Made by a program: the position numbers and the translations under genes. The notes beneath the pieces were generated by a model, which saw nothing but the letters and a program-made list of their open reading frames with translations, made no database searches and was not told the DNA's origin. From Vibrio splendidus (lineage in GTDB: Bacteria > Pseudomonadota > Gammaproteobacteria > Enterobacterales > Vibrionaceae): 64,000 nucleotides of DNA. Below are positions 8,106-17,252 of the stretch, piece by piece. The stretch spans positions 1 to 64,000 of the forward strand of contig NZ_LNRF01000007.1 in assembly GCF_001557875.1 (NCBI RefSeq). Reading direction: 5' to 3'. How positions within the stretch are numbered: position 1 is the stretch's first letter; each line of letters begins with the position of its first letter.

Positions 8106-10979
8106 ATGGAAAAGACATACAACCCAACATCAATCGAACAAGCTCTGTATCAGACTTGGGAAGAGAAAGGCTACTTTAAGCCACACGGTGACACATCAAA
8201 AGAAGCTTACAGCATCATGATCCCGCCACCGAACGTCACTGGCAGCCTACACATGGGTCACGCGTTCCAAGATACGATCATGGATACGCTTATCCGTGCT
8301 CAACGTATGAAAGGCAAAAATACCCTTTGGCAAGTGGGTACTGACCACGCTGGTATCGCAACTCAGATGGTTGTAGAGCGTAAGATTGCTGCTGAAGAAG
8401 GCAAAACAAAACACGACTACGGCCGTGAAGCTTTCATCGACAAGATTTGGGAATGGAAAGGCGAGTCAGGTGGTACTATCACTCAACAGCTTCGTCGCCT
8501 TGGTGCATCTGTAGACTGGGATCGTGAGCGATTCACTATGGATGATGGCCTATCGGCTGCGACTCAAGAAGTGTTTGTTCGTCTATATGAAGAAGACCTA
8601 ATCTACCGTGGTAAGCGTCTAGTAAACTGGGATCCTAAACTGCACACTGCAATTTCAGATCTTGAAGTTGAAAACAAAGACAAAAAAGGTTTCATGTGGC
8701 ACTTCCGCTACCCGCTCGCGAACGGTGTTAAAACGGCTGATGGTAAAGACTACATCGTTGTTGCGACTACTCGTCCAGAAACCATGCTTGGTGATACTGG
8801 CGTAGCGGTTAACCCAGAAGATCCTCGTTACAAAGATCTTATCGGTAAAGAGATCCTACTTCCTGTTGTTAACCGTCTTATCCCTATCGTAGGCGATGAG
8901 CACGCAGACATGGAAAAAGGCACGGGGTGTGTGAAGATCACACCGGCTCACGACTTTAACGATTACGAAGTGGGTAAGCGCAACAACCTACCAATGATCA
9001 ACATCCTAACGTTCAACGCTGATATCCGTGATGCTGCTGAAGTATTCACAACGAACGGCGAAGAAAGCGATGTTTACTCAACAGATATCCCTGCTAAGTA
9101 CCAAGGCATGGAGCGTTTTGCTGCACGTAAAGCTATCGTTGCTGAATTCGATGAACTTGGTCTACTTGAAGAGATCAAAGACCACGACCTAACAGTCCCT
9201 TACGGTGACCGTGGTGGTGTGGTTATCGAACCGATGTTGACTGACCAATGGTACGTGCGTACAGCACCTCTTGCAGAACCAGCAGTTAAAGCGGTTGAAG
9301 ATGGTGAGATCCAATTCGTACCTAAGCAGTACGAAAACATGTACTTCGCGTGGATGCGCGACGTGCAAGATTGGTGTATCTCTCGTCAACTTTGGTGGGG
9401 CCACCGTATCCCAGCATGGTACGACAACGATGGTAAAGTTTACGTAGGTCGCACTGAAGAAGAAGTTCGTGAAAAGAACAACCTAGCACCTGTTGTTGTG
9501 CTTAAGCAAGACGACGACGTACTGGATACTTGGTTCTCTTCTGCACTTTGGACGTTCGGCACGCAAGGCTGGCCTGAAAACACTGAAGCAATGAAAACAT
9601 TCCACCCATCAGAAGTACTAGTATCTGGTTTTGATATTATCTTCTTCTGGGTTGCTCGTATGATCATGATGACCATGCACTTTGTGAAAGACGAAGATGG
9701 CAAAGCTCAAGTACCTTTCAAAACGGTTTACATGACGGGTCTTATCCGTGATGAAAACGGCGATAAGATGTCTAAGTCGAAAGGTAACGTACTTGACCCA
9801 ATCGACATGATTGACGGCATCGGCCTTGAAGAGCTAGTAGAGAAGCGTTGTGGCAACATGATGCAACCTAAACTGGCTGCTAAAATCGAAAAAGCAACAC
9901 GTAAAACTTTCGAAAACGGTATCGAACCATACGGTACTGATGCGCTACGTTTCACTCTTGCTGCTATGGCTTCAACTGGCCGTGACATCAACTGGGACAT
10001 GAAGCGTCTTGAAGGTTACCGTAACTTCTGTAACAAGCTATGGAACGCAAGCCGTTACGTACTAATGAACACAGAAGAGCACGATTGTGGCATGTCACTG
10101 TCTGTAGAAGACCGTGCAAACATGGAATTCTCTCTAGCAGACAAGTGGATTGAATCTCAGTTTGAAATTGCAGCGAAAGAGTTTAATGCTCACCTAGACA
10201 ACTACCGTCTAGACATGGCAGCAAACACACTTTACGAATTCATCTGGAACCAATTCTGTGACTGGTACTTAGAGCTAACTAAGCCTGTTCTTTGGAAGGG
10301 TACTGAAGCTCAGCAACAAGCGACTCGTTACACGCTTATCACGGTTCTTGAGAAAACTCTGCGTCTTGCTCACCCTGTTCTTCCTTACATCACGGAATCT
10401 ATCTGGCAGAGCGTTAAGCCACTAGTAGATGGCGTTGAAGGTGAGACAATCATGACTCAAGCGCTTCCTCAGTTTAATGAAGCTAACTTCAATGCTGAGA
10501 TCGTTGACGACATCGAATGGGTTAAGACTTTCATCACTGCTATCCGTAACCTACGTGCGGAATACGACATTGCACCAAGCCAAGGCTTAGAAGTAATGAT
10601 CAAAGTAGCGGATGAGAAAGATGCAGCTCGTATCGAAGCAAACAAGATCGTTCTTACTTCGCTAGCTAAGCTGGACGATATTAAAGTTCTAGTTGATGGC
10701 GAAGAGACTCCAGCTTGTGCAACCAAACTGGTTGGCAAATCTGAGCTAATGATCCCAATGGCGGGTCTTATCGACAAAGATGCTGAGCTTGCTCGTCTAG
10801 ATAAAGAAGTAGCTAAAACTCACGGCGAGATTAAGCGTATCGAAGGTAAGCTAGGTAACGAAGGTTTCGTTGCTAAAGCACCAGAAGCGGTTATCGCGAA
10901 AGAGCGTGAAAAGCTTGAAGGCTACCAAGAGACTCTTGTGAAGCTTGAAGAGCAAAAAGCGACCATCGCTGCGCTTTAA
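8106..10979 (+). CDS. valS: Valyl-tRNA synthetase
   Basis: A 957-residue class I aminoacyl-tRNA synthetase. The HIGH motif is HMGH at 49-52 and KMSKS is at 554-558. The editing (CP1) domain lies between ([13 protein letters not shown]), and the anticodon-binding domain and C-terminal coiled coil ([21 protein letters not shown]) are present. I chose the ATG at 8106 because the protein then starts [12 protein letters not shown], as in E. coli; an in-frame TTG at 8064 would add 14 unmatched residues. It charges tRNA-Val. Confidence 0.97.
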   Translation: MEKTYNPTSIEQALYQTWEEKGYFKPHGDTSKEAYSIMIPPPNVTGSLHMGHAFQDTIMDTLIRAQRMKGKNTLWQVGTDHAGIATQMVVERKIAAEEGKTKHDYGREAFIDKIWEWKGESGGTITQQLRRLGASVDWDRERFTMDDGLSAATQEVFVRLYEEDLIYRGKRLVNWDPKLHTAISDLEVENKDKKGFMWHFRYPLANGVKTADGKDYIVVATTRPETMLGDTGVAVNPEDPRYKDLIGKEILLPVVNRLIPIVGDEHADMEKGTGCVKITPAHDFNDYEVGKRNNLPMINILTFNADIRDAAEVFTTNGEESDVYSTDIPAKYQGMERFAARKAIVAEFDELGLLEEIKDHDLTVPYGDRGGVVIEPMLTDQWYVRTAPLAEPAVKAVEDGEIQFVPKQYENMYFAWMRDVQDWCISRQLWWGHRIPAWYDNDGKVYVGRTEEEVREKNNLAPVVVLKQDDDVLDTWFSSALWTFGTQGWPENTEAMKTFHPSEVLVSGFDIIFFWVARMIMMTMHFVKDEDGKAQVPFKTVYMTGLIRDENGDKMSKSKGNVLDPIDMIDGIGLEELVEKRCGNMMQPKLAAKIEKATRKTFENGIEPYGTDALRFTLAAMASTGRDINWDMKRLEGYRNFCNKLWNASRYVLMNTEEHDCGMSLSVEDRANMEFSLADKWIESQFEIAAKEFNAHLDNYRLDMAANTLYEFIWNQFCDWYLELTKPVLWKGTEAQQQATRYTLITVLEKTLRLAHPVLPYITESIWQSVKPLVDGVEGETIMTQALPQFNEANFNAEIVDDIEWVKTFITAIRNLRAEYDIAPSQGLEVMIKVADEKDAARIEANKIVLTSLAKLDDIKVLVDGEETPACATKLVGKSELMIPMAGLIDKDAELARLDKEVAKTHGEIKRIEGKLGNEGFVAKAPEAVIAKEREKLEGYQETLVKLEEQKATIAAL

Positions 10980-11022
10980 AACCGAGTGAACGAGAAGGCT
11001 TCGAACTTCTCGCTCTAAATAG

Positions 11023-11053
11023 AAAGGTTGGTCTTCGTGACCAGCCTTTTTTT
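11023..11053 (+). terminator. valS terminator
   Basis: Stem AAGGTTGGTC / GACCAGCCTT with loop TTCGT and a T7 run. A second hairpin (CGAGAAG / CTTCTCG at 10991-11012) lies just upstream and could act with it. Confidence 0.85.
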
Positions 11054-11137
11054 ATACTTCTGATTCCAATGCTTCTCAATCTAGCCTCACTTATTGATAG
11101 GTTTCATCTATCAAATTAATCTCTACTTCCCATTATA

Positions 11138-11156
11138 CTTAATGATAATAATTCTC
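11138..11156. promoter_or_regulatory. Fur-box-like site before the DUF2061 gene
   Basis: CTTAATGATAATAATTCTC matches 15 of 19 positions of the Fur consensus GATAATGATAATCATTATC, with the central AATGATAAT intact. It lies 44 bp before the ATG at 11200, where it could cover the promoter. The surrounding sequence is AT-rich, so chance similarity is possible. Confidence 0.5.
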
Positions 11157-11199
11157 AATAATAGGTCTATCGAAACAATACAACGATTGAGTAATTATC

Positions 11200-11604
11200 A
11201 TGAAAAAGACACTAACCTTTGCTGCATTACATTTTACTATCGCATTTAGTGTCGCTTATGTACTAACAGGCGACATCTTAATTGGTAGCTTAATCGCTAT
11301 GATTGAGCCCTCAGTGAATACTGTTGCCTTCTATTTTCATGAAAAGGCGTGGGCTCAAGTTCCTGCTCTTAAAGCTCGTCAGTGGATGACCAAATTAAAA
11401 ACAGCAAGCTTTGCTACCATCCACTTTAGTGTTGCCTTTACCGTTGTCTACTTGTTGACTGGCGATGCCTTCATTGGTGGTGTAATGGCTTTGCTAGAGC
11501 CAACTTTGAATACAGTTGCTTACTACTTCCACGAGAAAGTCTGGTTACGAAAAGCTGAAAGCCAAACAGTACAAACTCAGTTTTGTTTACATCAACACGC
11601 TTAA
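11200..11604 (+). CDS. Tandem DUF2061 membrane protein
   Basis: A 134-residue protein made of two copies of DUF2061, about residues 3-51 and 68-116. Each copy is two short helices with AxxHFxxAFxVxYxLTGDxxIGxxxAxxEPxxNTVAxYFHEKxW. The duplication gives a likely four-helix membrane protein. The function of the family is unknown. It is not a PACE efflux pump, which has a similar tandem two-helix design but a different signature. A Fur-box-like sequence precedes it, suggesting control by iron. It is a single gene; valS upstream has its own terminator. Confidence 0.85.
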   Translation: MKKTLTFAALHFTIAFSVAYVLTGDILIGSLIAMIEPSVNTVAFYFHEKAWAQVPALKARQWMTKLKTASFATIHFSVAFTVVYLLTGDAFIGGVMALLEPTLNTVAYYFHEKVWLRKAESQTVQTQFCLHQHA

Positions 11605-11668
11605 TCTAAAGCTCACTGAGCGATTGAAGTAACCGGCTTCGAAAAACAAGTTCAACTTACCATTGACA

Positions 11669-11709
11669 AAGTTGCGTACCGCAATTAAGTTAATTGCGGT
11701 ACGCAACTT
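11669..11709. promoter_or_regulatory. Perfect 41-bp palindrome, probable MarR-type operator
   Basis: Two 20-bp arms are exact reverse complements around a single G at 11689. Within each arm lies a smaller dyad, TTGCG-TAC-CGCAA (11672-11684) and TTGCG-GTA-CGCAA (11694-11706), with centres 22 bp apart, or two helical turns. A TTGACA (11663-11668) directly precedes it, so a bound protein would cover the promoter spacer and -10 region. The regulator gene starts 28 bp downstream, consistent with autoregulation. Confidence 0.7.
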
Positions 11710-11736
11710 TATTTCTTAATCCAAAGGTAAGTCGTT

Positions 11737-12642
11737 ATGAATTCTCAACAGTTAAGAGACTATTCTCGTCAAACGGTTCGTTTACTTGGCATGCTTGATA
11801 AGCAGTGTGGTGATGTGAACCTCACTCCAGTTCAAGCTCATACTATTGGTGAAATCCAGTTGCAGCCAATCACCATCAACCAATTGGCACAGCAACTCAA
11901 CGTAGATAAATCCAATGCTAGCCGTACTGTCACGGGTCTGATCAAGCTTGGCTTAGTTGAGAGCCTAGAGAACCCAGCAGACAAACGTAGCCAGTTAGTC
12001 GCTCTGACCGCTCAAGGTATTGATGCATTATCTCAACTCGACCAGCAGCAAAACATCTTCTTTGAAAAAGTACTCTCGACACTCAATGACAACGAACAAC
12101 AACTACTTAAGCAAGGGCTTGAGAGCTACTTAAAAGGGTTAACGAAAGTATGCCAAGCCGATGAGTTTGTATTACGCCCACTCACAGAATCAGATAACCA
12201 ACAATTAGCAGAAGTCATTCGCCAAGTTTCGGCTGAGCATGGACTGACCGAAGATAAAGGCTATGGCGTGGCCGATCCAACACTCGATGATATGTATTCT
12301 GTCTATAGCCAAGCGAATGCAATGTACTGGGTTATCGAACACAACGGCAAGATCGTCGGAGGTGGTGGCTTTGCCCCTCTAGCAGGTAAACCCAATGTGT
12401 GTGAGCTACAAAAGATGTACTTCTTACCGCAAACTCGAGGGCACGGCCTAGCCAAGCGAATTGTTGCTTTGAGCTTAAAGCAAGCCAAACAACTTGGTTA
12501 TCAACACATGTATCTAGAAACGACGGAGTGCTTAGGTGCTGCGGTCAAACTCTATGAGAAGCTTGGGTTTGAGCATCTTGACTCAGCTTGGGGAGAGACA
12601 GGCCACGACGCTTGTGAGGTTGTCATGGCCAAGTCGTTATAA
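11737..12642 (+). CDS. MarR-type regulator fused to GNAT acetyltransferase
   Basis: A 301-residue fusion. Residues 1 to about 140 form a MarR winged helix (recognition region LAQQLNVDKSNASRTVTGLIKLGLVESLENPADKRSQLVALT). Residues 145-301 form a GNAT domain with the acetyl-CoA loop QTRGHGLAKRIV and the C-terminal LYEKLGFEHL. The same architecture is found in many bacteria, where the partner of the acetyltransferase half is usually unknown. The palindrome just upstream is probably its operator. The effector and substrate cannot be inferred. No terminator was seen in the 49 bp before the convergent gene. Confidence 0.9.
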   Translation: MNSQQLRDYSRQTVRLLGMLDKQCGDVNLTPVQAHTIGEIQLQPITINQLAQQLNVDKSNASRTVTGLIKLGLVESLENPADKRSQLVALTAQGIDALSQLDQQQNIFFEKVLSTLNDNEQQLLKQGLESYLKGLTKVCQADEFVLRPLTESDNQQLAEVIRQVSAEHGLTEDKGYGVADPTLDDMYSVYSQANAMYWVIEHNGKIVGGGGFAPLAGKPNVCELQKMYFLPQTRGHGLAKRIVALSLKQAKQLGYQHMYLETTECLGAAVKLYEKLGFEHLDSAWGETGHDACEVVMAKSL

Positions 12643-12691
12643 GCAGAATGCACCGCTATAGCGAAAGAAGCTAGCGCAAAAATATACGGAG

Positions 12692-13486
12692 TTAGCGTAG
12701 AAAGTTACTGACGCAAGAAGTTGGGTTCAAGGCAACAAAAGAACTCTCCTCTTGCCCATCAAGTACCACTTCTAATTGGTATAGATGCTTAGGGTTAGGA
12801 TTCTCAATATCAAAAATGATAGGTGCCTCAATCTGAAACACGACGCCAGTATGTTCTGCGCGCACATCGATCGGCATTACGAGTGTCATACCATTAAACT
12901 TGATGGATGCCGATACTAACCCCGCCTTTAGCGTTTGATAGATAACATCCACTTTAAACTCACAGCCACCACCATGGTGCCAGATCTGCTCTGTGACTAC
13001 TTGCTCTAGCTTGACGTTTCGAACGAACTGCAGATATGGCGCTTGCCAAATCCCGATGCGCGAATCAGATTTAGCGACAACCTGTGAAGAGATAGAATCA
13101 TCCATATCCTCCTCAAGTAATAAGCTCTCCTCTTCTTCAAGGAAAAGGATCTCGAAACGGTTTCGGCCAGACTGCATATAAGGACGGATATCTTTACGGT
13201 ATTCAGCTTGGCTACCATCACAATCAAACACAGCCACACCATTAAGTCGAACTTCAGCAAAGTAATCAACCCCAGCCATCACTAACTCAACAAGTGGGCA
13301 CGCCAACATAGCGTCATCCACTTCGATGTCGTGCATCAGATGCCACTCTTGCTCTGCAATTTCGTATTCACTCAAGCTATCAGGGAGCTTTGAGCTTAAC
13401 GGAGCCGGAAAGGTGATGTCATCTTGTGGGATAGAGAGATCCGTCAGTGGCGAAATTTGCCAAAGACCATCGAGAAGCAACCGCAT
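12692..13486 (-). CDS. Beta-mannosidase-like (GH2) N-terminal domain protein without catalytic domain
   Basis: A 264-residue protein whose first 125 residues resemble the sugar-binding jellyroll that opens GH2 beta-mannosidases. The pattern runs LLDGLWQIS, then EQEWHLMHDIEV, ELVMAGVDYFAEVRLNGVAVFDCDGSQAEYRKDI and SGRNRFEILF, followed by SRIGIWQAPYL. The remainder looks like a second beta-sandwich. The (beta/alpha)8 catalytic barrel of an 800-residue enzyme is absent, and there is no signal peptide. The frame is intact and AAGGA precedes the ATG, so it is a complete short gene and not a broken one. A role in binding glycans or proteins is only a guess. Confidence 0.65.
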   Translation of the reverse strand: MRLLLDGLWQISPLTDLSIPQDDITFPAPLSSKLPDSLSEYEIAEQEWHLMHDIEVDDAMLACPLVELVMAGVDYFAEVRLNGVAVFDCDGSQAEYRKDIRPYMQSGRNRFEILFLEEEESLLLEEDMDDSISSQVVAKSDSRIGIWQAPYLQFVRNVKLEQVVTEQIWHHGGGCEFKVDVIYQTLKAGLVSASIKFNGMTLVMPIDVRAEHTGVVFQIEAPIIFDIENPNPKHLYQLEVVLDGQEESSFVALNPTSCVSNFLR

Positions 13487-13564
13487 ATCATTCCTTGAGC
13501 TAGATCAATTTTGACCGCATTATAATGAATGAATGCATATAAAGACATTTATTTTTCTGAGGGT

Positions 13565-13595
13565 AAAAAAATGCCAGCTCGAGGCTGGCATTTTT
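13565..13595. terminator. rraB terminator
   Basis: Stem AAAAATGCCAG / CTGGCATTTTT with a 7-base loop. On the minus strand it lies directly after rraB, with the DUF-like gene at 13486 beyond it. Confidence 0.85.
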
Positions 13596-13611
13596 CAAAA
13601 TTGGGAAAGAA

Positions 13612-14028
13612 TTACTCTTCGACTTCATCATCTTCGTCTGGGTAGATAGCATCTTCACCTTCGTAGTAAGTGCCCCAACCGTCGTAGATAATGTCAAACT
13701 TCTCTGCAAGGTTCACAAGCTTCTCAACTTGCTCATCGATCGCTTCTGCATTCAGAGTACATTGCATCGTTGCATCACAACAAAGCAGCTTATTGCCATC
13801 TTCGTCTTCTGTCTCTTCAGCTTCAAGCACTTCAAAGCCCATTTTGAATGCTTCAACAACCGCTTTTTCAAGCACATCGAAATCTTCAGCAAATAGGTGA
13901 TGCTCGATATCGTATAGAGCTTCAGGATCGCTACCATCTTCAATTAATGCTGTAATGATGTCGCGAGTCTCTTCCTTTTGAAATTCAATTAATTCCGCTA
14001 CTGATAGATATTCATCTTCGTGAGACAT
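13612..14028 (-). CDS. rraB: Regulator of ribonuclease E activity B, RraB
   Basis: A 138-residue, strongly acidic protein matching RraB (block [42 protein letters not shown], then YDGWGTYYE and an acidic tail). RraB binds the C-terminal part of RNase E and inhibits mRNA decay, remodelling the degradosome. GGAG lies 8 bases before the ATG at 14028. It is a single gene with its own terminator. The identity is clear from sequence; activity in this organism is inferred. Confidence 0.92.
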   Translation of the reverse strand: MSHEDEYLSVAELIEFQKEETRDIITALIEDGSDPEALYDIEHHLFAEDFDVLEKAVVEAFKMGFEVLEAEETEDEDGNKLLCCDATMQCTLNAEAIDEQVEKLVNLAEKFDIIYDGWGTYYEGEDAIYPDEDDEVEE

Positions 14029-14604
14029 GTGTCTGCTCCAGAGTGTTGACTATGAAAAGATCAAATTTGATTGCCACGAAATATGGCACGGATCGTCCAG
14101 AAAAGCCACCCAGATCAAGCCTAGAAAGGTAAGTTTATCACGAGATCGCTGAGCCAATATCAATTCAAAAGTGAAATCAAAATCACAGAAACAAATTTTC
14201 AACATTTTATTAACTGACGTGTATTTTAGCATTTCGTTTTTATGGACACTTTAGGGCTTATTGAATAAAACTTGCGTGATTAGTCACGTTAAGTGCATAC
14301 GCTAAACCGCTTTTGGGGTGCATAAATCCTCAGCTTGTTATCAAAAAGTGCATAATAGTGAATAAAAAATCACGATTAATAAGCAAAATTCAATTCTAAC
14401 AAGCCATGAATTGAGCATAGATCCTCAAAAACGTTGTTCCGTTCGATAGCCAGTTAATTGGAATTTAATCTGTATAAAGTTGAAAACCACAGGTTTTATG
14501 ACCAATAATCAGCCAAATACCTTGCATTAACTCAATCTGCAAAACTTGCATATTACGGACAAGCTTGTCATAAATAGACGCTGGATTAATAGTAAGGATG
14601 CAAA
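14029..14604. other. 576-bp control region upstream of rraB and arcA
   Basis: There is no convincing gene here: short ORFs lack ribosome binding sites. It carries the divergent promoters of rraB and arcA, a CGTGATTAGTCACG dyad at 14275-14288 and an arginine-box pair at 14357-14394. The arcA side has about 210 bp between the ARG boxes and the start codon, which implies a long leader or a promoter nearer the gene. Confidence 0.5.
14357..14394. promoter_or_regulatory. ARG box pair (ArgR site)
   Basis: The first 18-bp box (14357-14374) has the half-sites TGAAT and AATCA, one base from the ArgR consensus TGAAT-N4-ATTCA. A second box (14377-14394), spaced 2 bp away, has a perfect right half ATTCA but a poor left half. 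Paired boxes 2-3 bp apart are the known layout for the ArgR hexamer. It is consistent with arginine control of arcA. Confidence 0.5.
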
Positions 14605-15825
14605 ATGAGTAAGCTGTACGTTGGCTCCGAAGTCGGTCAATTGAGACGAGTTCTCCTAAATAGACCTGAAAGAGCACTCACCCACCTCACCCCTTCAAAC
14701 TGCCATGATCTTCTATTTGATGATGTACTTGCCGTTGAAGCCGCTGGTGAAGAACATGATGCCTTTGCAGAAACGCTGCGCAGCCAAGACGTAGAAGTGC
14801 TACTGCTGCACGACCTGCTCGTAGAGACGCTTGCCGTATCTCAGGCTCGTGAGTGGTTGCTGAATACTCAAATCTCAGATTTCCGTTATGGGCCGACTTT
14901 TGCCCGTGACTTAAGAAACTACCTTGCTCAAATGGATAATGAGCATTTAGCAACGATCTTACTCGGAGGCTTGGCCTACTCTGAGCTTCCTATCAAATCA
15001 TCATCGATGCTGCCTAAAATGCATCGACCACTCGATTTCGTTATCGAGCCACTGCCGAACCACCTATTTACGCGAGATACCTCATGCTGGGTTTATGGCG
15101 GTGTGTCGCTAAACCCAATGATGAAACCGGCTCGTCAACGCGAAACAAACCACTTACGTGCTATCTATCGCTGGCATCCAGTGTTTGCTGGTCAAGACTT
15201 CATTAAGTACTTTGGTGATGAAGATCTGCACTATGACAACGCTAATATTGAAGGCGGTGACGTATTGGTTATTGGTAAAGGTGCGGTACTAGTTGGTATC
15301 TCTGAGCGTACGAAGCCACAAGGTGTCGAAAACCTAGCGGCTAGCTTGTTCCGTTCGGGTCAAGCAACCGAAGTGATTGCTATCGATTTACCAAAACACC
15401 GCTCTTGTATGCACCTTGATACGGTGATGACGCACATGGATATCGATACTTTCTCTGTCTATCCGGAGATCGTGCGTAAAGACCTAGACACTTGGCGCTT
15501 AACGCCAAAAGAGAATGGCGAAATGCGTGTCGAAAAAGCTGAAAACTACCTCTCAGCGATTGAAGGCGCATTAGGCCTTGATCAACTGAAGATCATCACT
15601 ACCGGCGGTGACAACTACGAAGCTGAGCGTGAACAGTGGAATGACGCTAACAACGTACTGACGGTGAAACCAGGTACAGTGATCGGTTATGAGCGTAATG
15701 TTTACACCAATGAGAAATACGACAAGGCGGGTATCGAAGTTCTAACGATTCCTGGCAACGAGCTAGGCCGTGGTCGTGGCGGCGCACGCTGTATGAGCTG
15801 CCCTATAGAAAGAGATGGTATCTAA
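14605..15825 (+). CDS. arcA: Arginine deiminase
   Basis: A 406-residue enzyme that hydrolyses arginine to citrulline and ammonia. The guanidino-modifying signatures are present: [39 protein letters not shown], and the catalytic Cys396 in GRGGARCMS near the C terminus. AAGGA precedes the ATG. The next gene encodes ornithine carbamoyltransferase, so citrulline could be processed further, but no carbamate kinase (arcC) or antiporter (arcD) is in the window. A terminator separates it from argF, and ARG boxes lie upstream. Confidence 0.95.
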   Translation: MSKLYVGSEVGQLRRVLLNRPERALTHLTPSNCHDLLFDDVLAVEAAGEEHDAFAETLRSQDVEVLLLHDLLVETLAVSQAREWLLNTQISDFRYGPTFARDLRNYLAQMDNEHLATILLGGLAYSELPIKSSSMLPKMHRPLDFVIEPLPNHLFTRDTSCWVYGGVSLNPMMKPARQRETNHLRAIYRWHPVFAGQDFIKYFGDEDLHYDNANIEGGDVLVIGKGAVLVGISERTKPQGVENLAASLFRSGQATEVIAIDLPKHRSCMHLDTVMTHMDIDTFSVYPEIVRKDLDTWRLTPKENGEMRVEKAENYLSAIEGALGLDQLKIITTGGDNYEAEREQWNDANNVLTVKPGTVIGYERNVYTNEKYDKAGIEVLTIPGNELGRGRGGARCMSCPIERDGI

Positions 15826-15864
15826 GTCAAAGAGCTCAGTTAAACGGACTCAATAACTTATCTA

Positions 15865-15892
15865 GGCCAGTATTCATTTACTGGCCTTTTTT
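15865..15892 (+). terminator. arcA terminator
   Basis: Perfect 8-bp stem GGCCAGTA / TACTGGCC, loop TTCATT and T6. Confidence 0.92.
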
Positions 15893-15901
15893 ATTAAATA
15901 A

Positions 15902-15919
15902 ATAAAATAAATATTCACA
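15902..15919. promoter_or_regulatory. Possible ARG box before argF
   Basis: A perfect right half-site ATTCA with a 3-of-5 left half, in an AT-rich block 60-80 bp before argF. A further isolated ATTCA is at 15949. It is weak on sequence alone, though argF-type genes are normally ArgR-repressed. Confidence 0.3.
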
Positions 15920-15981
15920 AATATAGCATTTTTATGTTTAACTGGGTTATTCATTGATTCTATATTCGCAAGGAGCGAGAG

Positions 15982-16986
15982 ATGGCCTTTAATCTTCGCA
16001 ATCGTAACTTTCTAAAACTTCTCGACTTTACTCCTAAAGAGATTCAGTTTTTACTCGATCTGTCTGCCGATCTAAAAAAAGCTAAGTATGCAGGAACAGA
16101 GCAGAAAAAGCTTAACGGTAAAAACATCGCTTTGATCTTTGAAAAAGCATCAACTCGAACTCGATGTGCTTTTGAAGTAGCCGCCTTTGATCAAGGTGCT
16201 CAAGTCTCTTACCTTGGCCCTTCTGGTTCTCAGATTGGTCAAAAAGAATCAATGAAAGATACGGCTCGTGTACTGGGACGCATGTACGATGGCATCGAAT
16301 ATCGTGGTTTTGGCCAGAGTATTGTTGAAGACCTAGGCGCTTATGCGGGCGTGCCTGTTTGGAATGGCTTAACCGATGAGTTCCACCCTACTCAGATTTT
16401 GGCTGATTTCCTCACTATGCTTGAGCATGGTCGCGGAAAACATCTGCACCAAATAAGCTTTGCTTATCTAGGCGATGCACGCAATAACATGGGTAACTCT
16501 CTGTTAGTCGGTGCGGCGAAGATGGGCATGGATATTCGCCTTGTCGCTCCAAAAGCTTTTTGGCCGGAAGAGCAGCTCGTTGAAGAGTGCCAAGCTATCG
16601 CGCAAAGTACAGGTGCCAAAATCAAGCTGACAGAAGACGTTGCTGAAGGCGTGAAAGGCTGTGATTTCCTTTACACCGATGTTTGGGTTTCGATGGGCGA
16701 GGCGCCAGAAGCTTGGGACGAACGTGTTGCTGTTATGACGCCTTACCAAGTGAATATGGATGTTATTAAGCTCACTGGTAACCCTCAAGTGAAATTCATG
16801 CACTGCTTACCTGCTTTCCACAACAATGAAACCGTAATCGGCCAGCAAGTCGCAGACAAGTATGGAATGAACGGTTTAGAAGTCACTGACGAAGTCTTTG
16901 AATCGGATTACTCAATTGTGTTTGATGAAGCAGAGAATCGTATGCACACTATCAAAGCGGTAATGGTTGCGACACTGGGCCAATAG
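15982..16986 (+). CDS. argF: Ornithine carbamoyltransferase
   Basis: A 334-residue enzyme joining ornithine and carbamoyl phosphate to give citrulline. The carbamoyl-phosphate loop STRTR is at 57-61 and HCLP at 274-277, with NNMGNS and the C-terminal [14 protein letters not shown] precedes the ATG. The sequence has features of both E. coli anabolic enzymes ([10 protein letters not shown]) and catabolic ArcB ([10 protein letters not shown] start, [10 protein letters not shown]). Standing between arcA and pyrB it could serve either direction, so argF is the conventional name and not a proven role. Confidence 0.93.
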   Translation: MAFNLRNRNFLKLLDFTPKEIQFLLDLSADLKKAKYAGTEQKKLNGKNIALIFEKASTRTRCAFEVAAFDQGAQVSYLGPSGSQIGQKESMKDTARVLGRMYDGIEYRGFGQSIVEDLGAYAGVPVWNGLTDEFHPTQILADFLTMLEHGRGKHLHQISFAYLGDARNNMGNSLLVGAAKMGMDIRLVAPKAFWPEEQLVEECQAIAQSTGAKIKLTEDVAEGVKGCDFLYTDVWVSMGEAPEAWDERVAVMTPYQVNMDVIKLTGNPQVKFMHCLPAFHNNETVIGQQVADKYGMNGLEVTDEVFESDYSIVFDEAENRMHTIKAVMVATLGQ

Positions 16987-17023
16987 CGAATATTGAAAGT
17001 AAACAAAAGCTTGATGTAATCGC

Positions 17024-17051
17024 TTGCGCTCACAAATTGAAAGCGTATAAT
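17024..17051 (+). promoter_or_regulatory. pyr operon promoter
   Basis: A perfect -10 TATAAT at 17046-17051 and a modest -35 TTGCGC at 17024-17029, spacer 16 bp. It places transcription start near 17058, 20-odd bases before the leader peptide. Confidence 0.6.
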
Positions 17052-17080
17052 TCTCGGCAATTTGTCTGAGAGTAGTGAAA

Positions 17081-17194
17081 ATGACGCCAACCAATATTGT
17101 GATAACACATAATAATATTGTGAAAACACCAAATATTGCTCGTAAGCTAAGATGCTTACCAGGCCGTCTATTCTGCTTTTCAGCACTTTTTTAA
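17081..17194 (+). CDS. pyrL: pyrBI leader peptide
   Basis: A 37-codon ORF between the pyr promoter and a strong terminator, ending RLFCFSALF and TAA. Its stop codon sits directly before the terminator stem, and its last ten codons cover a pyrimidine-rich stretch. This is the layout of E. coli pyrL, although the peptide sequence is different. In that system, low UTP makes polymerase pause in the U-rich stretch, the ribosome catches up, and the terminator cannot form. The call rests on position and architecture, not on sequence similarity. Confidence 0.7.
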   Translation: MTPTNIVITHNNIVKTPNIARKLRCLPGRLFCFSALF

Positions 17195-17195
17195 A

Positions 17196-17220
17196 GCCTC
17201 CCATTATGGGGGGCTTTTTT
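17196..17220 (+). terminator. pyrB attenuator
   Basis: Stem GCCTCCC / GGGGGGC (one G-U pair), 5-base loop ATTAT, then T6, 32 bp before pyrB and 1 base after the leader stop codon. Confidence 0.88.
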
Positions 17221-17252
17221 ATGGCCAATACATTATTGTGGGGAAGAAGATC

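Noticed and set aside
13006..13269. Alternative minus-strand ORF inside the mannosidase-like gene
   Set aside because: Overlaps the larger frame with a recognisable domain and has no ribosome binding site.
14050..14232. 60-residue minus-strand ORF upstream of rraB
   Set aside because: No ribosome binding site or recognisable content; it lies in the promoter region.
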